A stretch of 44,800 bases of DNA from Actinomycetota bacterium (lineage in GTDB: Bacteria; Actinomycetota; Geothermincolia; Geothermincolales; RBG-13-55-18). The stretch lies in the NCBI GenBank assembly GCA_028697145.1, contig JAQVFR010000028.1, positions 1 through 44,800 on the forward strand, given 5' to 3'. Below, one piece after another: positions 16,316-24,493 of this stretch. Both the position numbers and the translations under genes were made by a program. The notes below the pieces were generated by a model. The model made no database searches. It was not told where the DNA came from and saw nothing but the letters and a program-made list of their open reading frames with translations. Position 1 is the stretch's first letter. The number at the start of each line of letters is the position of its first letter.

Positions 16316-16969
16316 CTACAGCCGGCGGGAACGGGACGATCCCAGCCCCTGCAGGAACGGGTTGTGCCTTCTCTCCTCGCCCAGGGTGGTCTCGGGGCCG
16401 TGTCCGGGCAGGATGCGCGTATCGTCGGGCATATCCCATACCTTCTCCCTGACCGCCCGCATCAAGCCCTGCAGGGAGCCGCCCCGCAGGTCAGTCCTGC
16501 CGATGGAACCCTGGAAGATGAGGTCCCCGCAGAAGAGGTAACCGGGGGTATAAAAGCTGACACCGCCGGGGGTATGGCCTGGTGTGTGAAGCACCTCCAG
16601 GATGATGTCGCCCACCTCTATGCAGTCGCCGTCGTCCATATATATCACCTGGTCGGGGCGGGTGGCCATGACCCCTCCCGCCAGGCCGAGTAGCCTGGTG
16701 CGGGGGCTGGCAAGCGCACCCGCTTCGGCCTCGTGTATGTACACCGGCGCCCCCACTGCGCCGCTGAGTGGGCCGGCCCCGGCCACGTGGTCAACGTGTC
16801 CGTGGGTGCACAGGATGCCCACGCACTCCAGTTCTGCCCTGTGCAGGCGGGAGACGATCTTCTTCGTCTCTCCGGCGGGGTCGATGACTACCGCGGAAGC
16901 GCGCTTGTCCGCCGCCACCACGTAGCAGTTGGTGGCCAGCATCCCGATGGTCAGGCTCTCTAGAAACAT
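16316..16969 (-). CDS. Metallo-beta-lactamase fold hydrolase (glyoxalase II-like)
   Basis: A 217-residue metallo-hydrolase of the small YcbL/glyoxalase II-like group. All metal ligands are visible: H56, H58, D60, H61 (THGHVDH), H132 (HTPGHTPGG), D149 (FCGDLIF) and H190 (LPGHGPET). The substrate cannot be read from sequence; thioesters such as S-lactoyl conjugates are usual for the group. The ATG at 16969 is fixed by a TATAAT exactly six bases upstream, implying a leaderless mRNA; longer upstream reading frames are composition artefacts. A homologue lies next to hisS in mycobacteria. Confidence 0.88.
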   Translation of the reverse strand: MFLESLTIGMLATNCYVVAADKRASAVVIDPAGETKKIVSRLHRAELECVGILCTHGHVDHVAGAGPLSGAVGAPVYIHEAEAGALASPRTRLLGLAGGVMATRPDQVIYMDDGDCIEVGDIILEVLHTPGHTPGGVSFYTPGYLFCGDLIFQGSIGRTDLRGGSLQGLMRAVREKVWDMPDDTRILPGHGPETTLGEERRHNPFLQGLGSSRSRRL

Positions 16970-16975
16970 GCGTAA

Positions 16976-16981
16976 ATTATA
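16976..16981 (-). promoter_or_regulatory. -10 element of a leaderless promoter for the metallo-hydrolase gene
   Basis: A perfect TATAAT ends six bases before the ATG, so transcription would start at or next to the A of the start codon. No Shine-Dalgarno sequence is possible between them. No clear -35 hexamer is seen. The rest of the gap to dtd (16982-17178) is GC-rich and shows no gene. Confidence 0.65.
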
Positions 16982-17178
16982 GGGGGTCGTGTCGTGAATA
17001 TCGAGTGCCTCGCGGCAAAGTATCCCGAGGAGAAGAGATCCGCGTGCCGCGCTGGCCGCGGTTTTCGGATAAAGCGCCGGTGCCAGGTGTGCCCGAACGG
17101 CCCTCCCCATCGCAGGGCGCTCTCTTCTCCCGCGGCGCCCCCGGGAAGAACGCCCGATGCTCGAGGCAAGACACCCGG

Positions 17179-17616
17179 CTAGCTCTCGAGCATCAACGTG
17201 ACGGGGCCGTCGTTGATCAGTTCCACCTCCATGCGGGCCTGGAAGACCCCCCTTGCGGGCGGGAAACCGGCGGCGGCGAACCTCTCGCACGCCAGCTCGT
17301 AGAGCTCCTTCGCCCTCTCGGGCGTTGCGGCCTCGATGTAGCTGGGACGCCTGCCCTTGCGGGCATCTCCGTAGAGGGTGAACTGGGAAACGACCATCAG
17401 CTCTCCCCCGGTCTCCGCCAGGGAGAGGTTGAGCCTGCCCTCGGCGTCGTCGAAGACGCGCAGGTTTATCACCTTGCCCACGATGAAATCGACGTCGGCC
17501 TCGCCGTCGCTGGCCGCCACGCCCAGGAGGACCAGCAGGCCTGGCCCGATGCGGGAGACCTCGTGGCCGCCCGAACGCACCGCGCAGCCCGATACGCGTT
17601 GCAGCAGCGCTCTCAC
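17179..17616 (-). CDS. dtd: D-aminoacyl-tRNA deacylase
   Basis: Hydrolyses D-aminoacyl-tRNAs (and Gly-tRNA-Ala), protecting translation. From the GTG at 17616 the protein is 145 residues and begins with the canonical RALLQRVSGCAVR. The active-site block SQFTLYGD and the C-terminal NDGPVT, equivalent to the Gly-cisPro motif, are both present. Another GTG at 17643 would add nine residues but gives an atypical N-terminus. It lies 43 bases downstream of relA, a common arrangement. Confidence 0.93.
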   Translation of the reverse strand: MRALLQRVSGCAVRSGGHEVSRIGPGLLVLLGVAASDGEADVDFIVGKVINLRVFDDAEGRLNLSLAETGGELMVVSQFTLYGDARKGRRPSYIEAATPERAKELYELACERFAAAGFPPARGVFQARMEVELINDGPVTLMLES

Positions 17617-17659
17617 GGGCTCATCCCCGCCCCGCCGCCGCACATCGGGATGAGGGTGT

Positions 17660-19834
17660 TCACGTCATCCTTCCCGGCACAACCCGGTATGCGTTATACA
17701 CGGAGTCGACCTTGCGGATATTGCGCAGGATGTCCTCGAGGTGGGCGATGTTGCCCAGCTCGAAGACGAAGCGGCTCATGTTCACGTTCTCACGGTTTAT
17801 GTTCATGGTCGCCGAGAGTATGTTCACGTGGTACTCTCCCATGATGGTGGTCATGTCCCGCAGCAGCCGGGGCCGGTCCATGGCTTCCACGCATATCTCC
17901 ACCTGGAAAGAAGTGGGCTGTTCCGTATCCCAGCTCACGTCTATGAGGCGGTAGTCCTGTTCGATCATGTGCGCCGCGTTCGGGCAGTCGGCGCGGTGCA
18001 CGGAGACGCCCCGCCCGCGGGTCACGAACCCGATGATGGCGTCGTAGGGCACGGGGTTGCAGCAGTGCGCGATGCGCACCAGCACGTTGTCCACACCTTC
18101 CACCTTGACTCCCTTGGTATAGGCCAATGGGCGCCTGCGCTTGCGCGGCGGGGACGGCTTTTCCTCGGCGTGTTCGGCCTCGGGGCCGAGATGCGTGACG
18201 ATGTGGTTCACCACCTGCTGGGCGGAGGTCTTGCCCGCGCCGATGCTGGCGTAGAGGTCGTCGAGGGAGAGGAAGGCGTATTCGTCGCGGGCTATCCCTT
18301 CCAGGATATCCGAGCCCAGTATCTTCTGGATGGGCAGGCGGGACTTGCGCATCTGCTTGACCAGGATCTCCTTGCCCTCCTGGGTATCCTCTATGCGCCT
18401 CTCCTTGGAGAACCACTGCCTGATCTTGGTCTTGGCGCGGGCAGTCTGCACGATGTTCATCCAGTCCTTGGAGGGGCCGGGGGAGGTTTTAGAGGTGATG
18501 ATGGATACGATGTCCCCGTTGCGCAGCTTGTACTCCAGGGGCACGAGGCGGTCGTTGACCTTGGCCCCCACGCAGCGGTGTCCGATCTCGGTGTGGATGG
18601 CATAAGCGAAGTCGATGGGGGTCGAGCCCTGCGGCAGGTCGATGACGTCGCCCTTGGGGGTGAAGACGAACACGTCCTCCTCGAAGAGGTCGATCTTCAG
18701 GCTCTCCATGAACTCCTGGGGGTCGGAGAGGTCGCGCTGCCACTCCACGATCCTCTTTATCCAGGCCAGCCTCTCGCGGATGCGCTCCTGGGAGCGCTGC
18801 GCCTCCTTGTAGCGCCAGTGGGAGGCGATGCCGTACTCCGCCGTGCGGTGCATGTCCTGGGTGCGAATCTGTATCTCCAGGGGCTTGCCCTGCGGCCCGA
18901 TGACCGTGGTGTGCAGGCTCTGGTAGATGCCGAAACGCGGCTTGGCGACGTAGTCCTTTATGCGTCCCGGCACCGGGTGCCACAGGGAATGCACGATACC
19001 CATCACCGTGTAGCAGTCCTCCTTGGACGAGACGATGACCCTCACCGCGAAGAGGTCGTAGATCTCGTCGAACTGCTTGCCCTGCTCCTTCATCTTGGAG
19101 TAGATGCTGTAATAATGCTTGACCCGCCCCTCGATCTCCGCCTTGATGTGGGACTGCTTGAGCTGCGCCTGCAGATCCTTTTTCACCTGCTGGATGTAGT
19201 CCTCGCGTTCGGGACGCCGCTGGTTGACCATCTGCACTATCTCCTGGAAGCGCAGGGGGTAAAGGGTGGCGAAGGAGAGGTCCTCCAGTTGCCACTTCAG
19301 CTGCGATATGCCCAGGCGGTGCGCGAGTGGGGCGTAGATCTCAAGGGTCTCGCGGGCTTTCTCGCGCTGCTTGTCCTCGGAGAGGTGGCCGATGGTCTTC
19401 ATGTTGTCCAGGCGGTCCGCCAGCTTGATGATGACCACTCTGATGTCGCGGGCCATGGCCACGAACATCTTGCGGAAGTTCTCCGCCTGCGCCTCCTCGC
19501 GGTTGGCGAAGGTTATGCGGTCCAGCTTGGTCACGCCGTCTATGATCTCCGCCACTGCCGGCCCGAACCTGCGCTTCACCTCGTCCAGGGATATCTCGGT
19601 ATCCTCCACCACGTCGTGCAGGAGGGCGGCCGCCAGGGTGGTCTCGTCCATCTGCATGTCGGCCAGGATATGCGCGACCCCCAGGGGGTGAAGGATGAAC
19701 TCCTCACCGCTGCGGCGCATCTGGTCGGCATGGTGGGTGCGTGCGAACTCGTAAGCCTCGCGGATGATCCTGGTGTCGCCCTTGCCGTTGTAGGAGCGGA
19801 CCTTCTGTATGAGGGAGTCGATGGACTGGGACAA
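17660..19834 (-). CDS. rel: Bifunctional (p)ppGpp synthetase/hydrolase (Rel)
   Basis: Makes and degrades the stringent-response alarmones. The 724-residue protein has an N-terminal HD hydrolase domain with H49, H73 and D74 (LLHDVVEDT), a synthetase domain (about 240-360) with RIKD at 291-294, a TGS domain (about 385-450, VFTPKGDVIDLPQGSTPIDF) and a C-terminal ACT domain. The RxKD motif rather than ExDD and the intact HD residues indicate a bifunctional Rel, as in most single-RSH bacteria. Translation starts at TTG 19834, with GGGAGGAG five bases upstream. The 287-base gap to secF lacks the apt gene often found there. Confidence 0.96.
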   Translation of the reverse strand: MSQSIDSLIQKVRSYNGKGDTRIIREAYEFARTHHADQMRRSGEEFILHPLGVAHILADMQMDETTLAAALLHDVVEDTEISLDEVKRRFGPAVAEIIDGVTKLDRITFANREEAQAENFRKMFVAMARDIRVVIIKLADRLDNMKTIGHLSEDKQREKARETLEIYAPLAHRLGISQLKWQLEDLSFATLYPLRFQEIVQMVNQRRPEREDYIQQVKKDLQAQLKQSHIKAEIEGRVKHYYSIYSKMKEQGKQFDEIYDLFAVRVIVSSKEDCYTVMGIVHSLWHPVPGRIKDYVAKPRFGIYQSLHTTVIGPQGKPLEIQIRTQDMHRTAEYGIASHWRYKEAQRSQERIRERLAWIKRIVEWQRDLSDPQEFMESLKIDLFEEDVFVFTPKGDVIDLPQGSTPIDFAYAIHTEIGHRCVGAKVNDRLVPLEYKLRNGDIVSIITSKTSPGPSKDWMNIVQTARAKTKIRQWFSKERRIEDTQEGKEILVKQMRKSRLPIQKILGSDILEGIARDEYAFLSLDDLYASIGAGKTSAQQVVNHIVTHLGPEAEHAEEKPSPPRKRRRPLAYTKGVKVEGVDNVLVRIAHCCNPVPYDAIIGFVTRGRGVSVHRADCPNAAHMIEQDYRLIDVSWDTEQPTSFQVEICVEAMDRPRLLRDMTTIMGEYHVNILSATMNINRENVNMSRFVFELGNIAHLEDILRNIRKVDSVYNAYRVVPGRMT

Positions 19835-20121
19835 CGTGGCTCCTCCCGCCTCCGCTGAAGATTATCTCCTCGCTATCTCCTCTATATCTGATACTGCCAT
19901 ATAAGCGGTGGAGATTGCCAGATGGTCGGGATCGACATAGCATGCGTTCCCAGCCTTTCCCGTTCCGCCCAGCCAAATATCTACCAGTTAACCCTCATAG
20001 ACCAGGCAAAAAGCACTCCGTCGGCGTGGGGGGTAATGGAGATCGGCGCACGCATGAGCATGTCGGTTGCTGGTTGACGTGCCGCCGTTCTCGACATGAC
20101 GCCGGGAGAGATCTCGCGGCC

Positions 20122-21351
20122 TTACTTCTTTTTCTTCTTCTTTTTCTTCTTCTTGCCGCCGCTGGGGCCCCTGGTGGTAGAGGACTTCTGGCGCTGCGCC
20201 GGAGCCGTTGGTTTTTTCGCGGCAGCCGGTTTCGGCCCCGCTTTGGCAGCCGTCTTCGGCTTTTCCCTTGCTTCCTTCGGGGTTCCTTCCACCGCAGCCA
20301 CCTCTTTGTCCTCCGACGATGCCCCGGTTTTGCCGCTGGCCGCGGCCGGCTTGGGCGAGGTGATGAGGATGGCTTCCCTCGCCCCCTTCGCCATAGTTTT
20401 CTCGCGCACCGCAGCATAGCGCGGCTCCCTTTCCTTCCATAGGGCCAGGAGCGGCGAGGCCACGAACATCGAGGAATAAGCCCCGAGGAAGACGCCGAGG
20501 AACAGCGCGAAGGCAAAGTCCTTGAGGGTCTCCCCGCCGAAGATGAGGATGGTTATGATGGGGAGCAGGGTGGTGATGGTAGTGCCTATGGAGCGCATGA
20601 GGGTCTGGTTGACGCTCTCGTTTACCATCTCGGCATAGGAGATCCGCGACGAACGGGCCATGAGGTTGGTGTTCTCCTCCACCCGGTCGAAGACGACGAT
20701 GGTGTCGTAAAGAGAGTAACCCAGTATGGTCAGGAAGGCTATGACCGTAACCGGCGTCACCTCCCGTCCCGAGAGGGCATATATGCCCATGGTTATCATG
20801 GTATCGTGGATGAGGGCGATGATGGCCGTGACAGCCATCTTGAACTCCAGGCGCAGGGTGATATAGATGAGGATGACCACCAGGAAGACGCCCAGGGCGA
20901 TGAGGGCTTTCACGCTGACCTCGCGTCCCCACTCCGAGCCGACCTGCTCCTCCTGCAGGGTCTCCTCTATGCCGTAGAGGGCGTCTATCTCGCTCGTGAT
21001 CCCGTCTATGGTCTTCGTGCGGGTCTCGCTGTCCTCGATGTAGGGCATGCGCAGGATGAGCACGGGCCCGCCCTCCGCCTCTCCGGTCTGCACGATGGTC
21101 TTCTCCAGGCCCTCGCCGGCGTACCCGCCCAGGACCGCGCGCACCTCTTCCACGTTGGCGGGTCTCTCCAGCTTTACCTTGAGCAGGTAGCCCCCCTCGA
21201 ACTCGATGCCCAGGTTGACCCCCATGGTGAACAGGACCACCAGGGACAGGACTATTAAAGCGCCCGATAGGGAGAACCAGACGAGGTTGGGGCGCGCGAA
21301 CAGCCTGGAACCGATGAGTTTGAACTTGACTTCGCGGCCGCGTACGTACAT
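20122..21351 (-). CDS. secF: Protein translocase subunit SecF with long basic C-terminal tail
   Basis: Partner of SecD in the proton-driven membrane complex that helps pull preproteins through SecYEG. Six membrane segments and the large first periplasmic loop are present, with the family motif GYSLYDTIVVFDRVEEN. Unlike standard SecF (about 300 residues), this 409-residue protein continues with a cytoplasmic tail of about 105 residues rich in Lys, Ala and Pro, ending in ten consecutive lysines (400-409). The start ATG overlaps the secD stop (TGATG). The tail is in frame, is encoded by mixed AAA/AAG codons and ends in a normal stop, so it is not an obvious frameshift. Confidence 0.94.
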   Translation of the reverse strand: MYVRGREVKFKLIGSRLFARPNLVWFSLSGALIVLSLVVLFTMGVNLGIEFEGGYLLKVKLERPANVEEVRAVLGGYAGEGLEKTIVQTGEAEGGPVLILRMPYIEDSETRTKTIDGITSEIDALYGIEETLQEEQVGSEWGREVSVKALIALGVFLVVILIYITLRLEFKMAVTAIIALIHDTMITMGIYALSGREVTPVTVIAFLTILGYSLYDTIVVFDRVEENTNLMARSSRISYAEMVNESVNQTLMRSIGTTITTLLPIITILIFGGETLKDFAFALFLGVFLGAYSSMFVASPLLALWKEREPRYAAVREKTMAKGAREAILITSPKPAAASGKTGASSEDKEVAAVEGTPKEAREKPKTAAKAGPKPAAAKKPTAPAQRQKSSTTRGPSGGKKKKKKKKKK

Positions 21352-22739
21352 CAGGCCTCACTCCCGCTCGCCTCTCGCCCCACCCCGATAAGGCGCGGTT
21401 TGTTATAGGTTTCCAGCCTGGATAGGAGCGAGACCATGGGGTGGGTGAAGAAATAGGAGATAAAGACGTCGAGGATGGTGGCGATGCCCAGGGTGAAAGC
21501 GAAGCCCTTGACCGAGCCCATGGCCAGTATCCACAGGATGAAGGCGGTGATGAAGGTCGCCGCGTCCGCGGCGATGATGGTGCGAAAGGCTGACTTGTAG
21601 GCGCGGTCCACGCCCGAGCGCAGGGTCTTCCCGTCCCGCACTTCCTCCTTGAGGCGCTCGAAATAGACGACGCTGGAGTCGGCGGAGATGCCGATGGATA
21701 CCACGACACCAGCGATCCCCGCCAGGGTGAGCTTCCAGTCGATGAACTGCCCCAGCAGGCAGATTATGCCGTAGATGAACAACCCGAAGACGGCGAGGGA
21801 GAGAGTGGTCACGACGCCCAGCCCCCGGTACATGAAGAGCATGTACAGGACCACGAGCACGATCCCCACCAGCCCCGCGATCAGCCCCTGCCGCAGCGAG
21901 TCGCGCCCCAGGGTGGCGCTTATCGTCTCCACCAGGGGGTCCGGCTCGAACTCCACCGGCAGGGCGCCCATCCTCAGCACCAGGGCCAGGTCGCGCGCGT
22001 CCTCGCGGCTGAAGTCGCCGGAGATCACGCCCTCCCCTCCCGGAATCGGCTCGTTGACCACCGGGAAGGATTCGAGGCTGTAGTCCAGGACTATGGCCAG
22101 CTGTTTTCCCACCATCTCCGTCGTGAGCTCGGAGAACTGCTGAGCGGCTTCGTCGGTCAGCTGGAACAGTATCCTGTACCCACCCTTCTCGTCATCTACA
22201 TCGGGTTGCGCGTCGGCGATGATGTCCCCGGTCAGGCGCGTGGGCCCCATGCGAATCTTGAGGACCTCGCCCCCGGGGCCCTCGGAGGTGAGCACGATCT
22301 CCTGGTCCTTGAGGGACTGGTAGGCCTCGATGTCCTCGGGATCCGGTACCGTGACCTCGAGTTCGTCGTAACCTTCCTGCCCGGGTTCGAGCATCTCGAG
22401 CACCTCGCGGAACTGCAGTTGCGCCGTGCTGCCGATGATGGACAGCACCCTCTCCGTGTCCTGGATGCCCGGTATCTGCACCAGGATGCGGTTGTTGCCC
22501 TGCGCGGCCACCACCGGCCCGGCCAGCCCCAGGGCGTTTACCCGGTTGCGGACGATATCGGACGCCTTCTCGACCTGCTCCTTCGAGGCCTCACCCACCG
22601 CCTGAAGGGTCACGCTTACCCCGCCCTCAAGGTCCAGGCCGAGGCTGGGGCTGTAACCTCCGATGATGATGGGCAGGTACATTCCCAGCAGCAGCGCCGC
22701 CACTACCGCCAGATAGATCAAGGCCCTTCCCGTCTTCAA
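21351..22739 (-). CDS. secD: Protein translocase subunit SecD
   Basis: Membrane component of SecDF. From the TTG at 22739, preceded by GGAGG seven bases away, the protein is 462 residues and begins with KTGRALIYLAVVAALLLGMYLP, a normal SecD first membrane segment. The conserved LGLDLEGGVSVTL follows, then the P1 head domain, and five C-terminal membrane segments with GQFIDWKLTLAGIAGVVVSIGISADSSVVYFERLKEE. An in-frame ATG at 22892 would add 51 polar residues and has no ribosome site, so it is disfavoured. The choice leaves a 196-base gap after yajC. Confidence 0.94.
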   Translation of the reverse strand: MKTGRALIYLAVVAALLLGMYLPIIIGGYSPSLGLDLEGGVSVTLQAVGEASKEQVEKASDIVRNRVNALGLAGPVVAAQGNNRILVQIPGIQDTERVLSIIGSTAQLQFREVLEMLEPGQEGYDELEVTVPDPEDIEAYQSLKDQEIVLTSEGPGGEVLKIRMGPTRLTGDIIADAQPDVDDEKGGYRILFQLTDEAAQQFSELTTEMVGKQLAIVLDYSLESFPVVNEPIPGGEGVISGDFSREDARDLALVLRMGALPVEFEPDPLVETISATLGRDSLRQGLIAGLVGIVLVVLYMLFMYRGLGVVTTLSLAVFGLFIYGIICLLGQFIDWKLTLAGIAGVVVSIGISADSSVVYFERLKEEVRDGKTLRSGVDRAYKSAFRTIIAADAATFITAFILWILAMGSVKGFAFTLGIATILDVFISYFFTHPMVSLLSRLETYNKPRLIGVGREASGSEA

Positions 22740-22893
22740 TCTCCGCCTCCAACTTGGATCCCGGTCAACATCCCGTTCGGCCAAACCAAAGTTCGATGCA
22801 AGAAGCTTTTCCACCTTCCGCGGGCGCCGGCGCGTTTCCGCACGAAAGCCTTCTCCGGCGTGAGACCCGCGGATGCGCTGCAGGTCTATCATC

Positions 22894-22921
22894 AGGAGCG
22901 GGCGCCATGCGCCCGCCTCAC
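22894..22921 (-). promoter_or_regulatory. GC-rich hairpin in the yajC-secD gap
   Basis: GCGGGCG and CGCCCGC form a perfect 7-bp inverted repeat with a five-base loop, just after the yajC stop. No T-run follows on either strand, so it is more likely an mRNA processing or stabilising element than a terminator. The surrounding 196 bases up to the secD TTG hold no other recognisable gene. Confidence 0.4.
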
Positions 22922-22935
22922 ACCATTATTTCTCT

Positions 22936-23322
22936 TTATTTCTCTTTCGTGGACGCCCCAGCCGTATCTTCCGGTTCCCCGGCATCCTCTTCCTCTTCCG
23001 CTACCTCTTCCTCTTCCGCTACCTCTTCCTCTTCGGGCTCCTCCTCCGGCTCCTCGCGCACGGTGAAGGTGCGCGCGATGGCGCTCTTCGCCACCCTGAT
23101 CTCAACGTCCTCGGAGACCTCGAGCAGAATGGTCTCCTCCTCCACCTCGGTGATGGTGCCGTAGATGCCGGCGGAGGTCATTATCTCGTCTCCCTTGCGC
23201 AGGTTGTTCATCAATTCCATCTGCTGGCGCATGCGCTTCTGCTGCGGCCTGATGAGCATGAAGTAGAATATTGCGATCAAGCCCACGATGAGCAATATGG
23301 ACATCCAACTCGACTCACCCAT
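22936..23322 (-). CDS. yajC: Preprotein translocase subunit YajC with Glu-rich tail
   Basis: Small single-span protein associated with SecDF. Residues 7-25 form the membrane helix, then FMLIRPQQKRMRQQMELMNNLRKGDEIMTSAGIYGTI, the YajC domain signature (shown in part). The C-terminus (90-128) is very acidic: 21 of the 30 residues from 90 to 119 are Glu or Asp, partly encoded by a tandem 18-bp repeat. Length is 128 residues. It is the first gene of yajC-secD-secF and follows tgt by 38 bases. The acidic tail is the electrostatic opposite of the lysine tail on SecF. Confidence 0.94.
   Translation of the reverse strand: MGESSWMSILLIVGLIAIFYFMLIRPQQKRMRQQMELMNNLRKGDEIMTSAGIYGTITEVEEETILLEVSEDVEIRVAKSAIARTFTVREEPEEEPEEEEVAEEEEVAEEEEDAGEPEDTAGASTKEK
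22987..23034. repeat. Tandem 18-bp repeat inside yajC
   Basis: Two perfect copies of an 18-bp unit (22987-23004 and 23005-23022) are followed by a partial third copy. They encode a repeated six-residue EEEEVA-type unit in the YajC tail. Being in frame with a multiple of three, the copy number could vary without breaking the protein. Confidence 0.85.
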
Positions 23323-23360
23323 TTCAACCTACCTTCCCATGTTTTACCATGCTGTTTACG

Positions 23361-24491
23361 TCACTCGCCGGGAACGCGCTCGCTCCAGCCCCTCCATTCC
23401 CGGATCAATTGTACCATTCTAGCAGCCTCTATCGCGGCTCTGCAATCGAGCATGAGCCCGTGCATAAAGGCCAGGTTGTGCCAGGTGATCAAGCGATGCG
23501 CCAGGATCTCGTTGAGGCCGTGGAGGTGGCGCAGGTAGGCACGGGTGAAAGACCTGCACGCCGGACACCCGCAGTCTTCCTCCAGCGGGCGCAGGTCATG
23601 TCGGTAACGGGCATGGCGCAGGTTCACCTTCCCCTGCCTGGTCAGAGCGACACCGTTGCGGGCCATGCGGGTGGGAAGGACGCAGTCGAAAAGGTCCATC
23701 CCCAGTGCCACCGCCTCCGTGATCCCCTCGGGATCGCCGATGCCCAGGAGGTGTCGCGGCCTGTCTCCGGGAAGTATCGCGGCCTGCACTTCCAGGCACG
23801 CGAGCATGTCCTCCCGGGGCTCTCCCACCGACAACCCTCCGATGCCGAAGCCGGCGAATCCCATGCGCGCCGTCTCCTCGGCGCTGCGGGCCCTGAGGTC
23901 GGGGTAGGCCCCTCCCTGCACGATGCCGAAAAGCGCCTGTCCGCCTGCGCGGTGCGCATCCAGGGAGCGGCAGGCCCACCTCAGCGTCAGTTCCACCGAG
24001 CCCTCCACCTCTTCGCGGGAGGCCGGGTAGGCCACGCAGTGGTCCAGGATCATGGCCACGTCGGATCCCAGTTCCTCCTGGACCGCCACTGCCTTCTCCG
24101 GCGTGAGCAAGTGCTCGCTGCCGTCGTAAACGGAGCGGAAACGCACGCCCTCCTCGCCCACCTCGAGCGTGGGCGAGAGAGAGAACACCTGGAAGCCTCC
24201 GCTGTCGGTGAGGATGGGTCGGCGCCAGCCCATGAATTCGTGCAGGCCGCCCGCCTTCCCGATCAGGCCGGGACCGGGACGCAGGTAGAGGTGATAGGTG
24301 TTGGCGAGGAGCATGTCGTAGCCGATCTCCTCGAGCTCCCAGGGGGCCATGGCTTTCACCGTGCCCCTGGTGCCCACCGGCAGGAAGGCTGGGGTCGTGA
24401 CCTCCCCGTGAGCGGTGCGCATGCGTCCCAGCCGCGCCCGCGACCCCGGGTCTCGCGCCAGGACCCCGAAGGAAAACTCCCTGTCCGCCAT
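23361..24491 (-). CDS. tgt: Queuine/preQ1 tRNA-guanine transglycosylase
   Basis: Exchanges guanine-34 of GUN-anticodon tRNAs for preQ1. The 376-residue protein has the general-acid block TDSGGFQVFSL (Asp96), the nucleophile Asp269 in DLFDCVLPTR, the substrate pocket GGLSVGEP, and the zinc site C307, C309, C312 (CGCPAC) with a histidine about ten residues on. It starts 2 bases after the queA stop. With queA and queH beside it, the last three steps of queuosine synthesis are encoded together; preQ1 synthesis genes are not in this window. Confidence 0.96.
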   Translation of the reverse strand: MADREFSFGVLARDPGSRARLGRMRTAHGEVTTPAFLPVGTRGTVKAMAPWELEEIGYDMLLANTYHLYLRPGPGLIGKAGGLHEFMGWRRPILTDSGGFQVFSLSPTLEVGEEGVRFRSVYDGSEHLLTPEKAVAVQEELGSDVAMILDHCVAYPASREEVEGSVELTLRWACRSLDAHRAGGQALFGIVQGGAYPDLRARSAEETARMGFAGFGIGGLSVGEPREDMLACLEVQAAILPGDRPRHLLGIGDPEGITEAVALGMDLFDCVLPTRMARNGVALTRQGKVNLRHARYRHDLRPLEEDCGCPACRSFTRAYLRHLHGLNEILAHRLITWHNLAFMHGLMLDCRAAIEAARMVQLIREWRGWSERVPGE

Positions 24492-24493
24492 AC

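Noticed and set aside
14843-16693. Plus-strand open frame of 616 codons antisense to hisS and the metallo-hydrolase gene
   Set aside because: Spans two well-identified minus-strand genes and the gap between them; a composition artefact.
16970-17290. N-terminal extension of the metallo-hydrolase giving 324 residues
   Set aside because: The extension is Arg/Gly-rich and runs through dtd; the ATG at 16,969 begins the domain and has a promoter box six bases upstream.
17741-19858. Plus-strand open frame of 705 codons antisense to rel
   Set aside because: It mirrors the rel gene codon for codon; its His/Val/Leu/Asp-rich product is the usual shadow of a GC-rich gene, and the minus-strand protein is unmistakably Rel.
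20122-20155. Frameshift as the cause of the SecF poly-lysine end
   Set aside because: The tail before it is already Lys/Ala/Pro-rich in the same frame, codons alternate AAG and AAA, and a normal stop follows, so the lysines look like genuine coding sequence.
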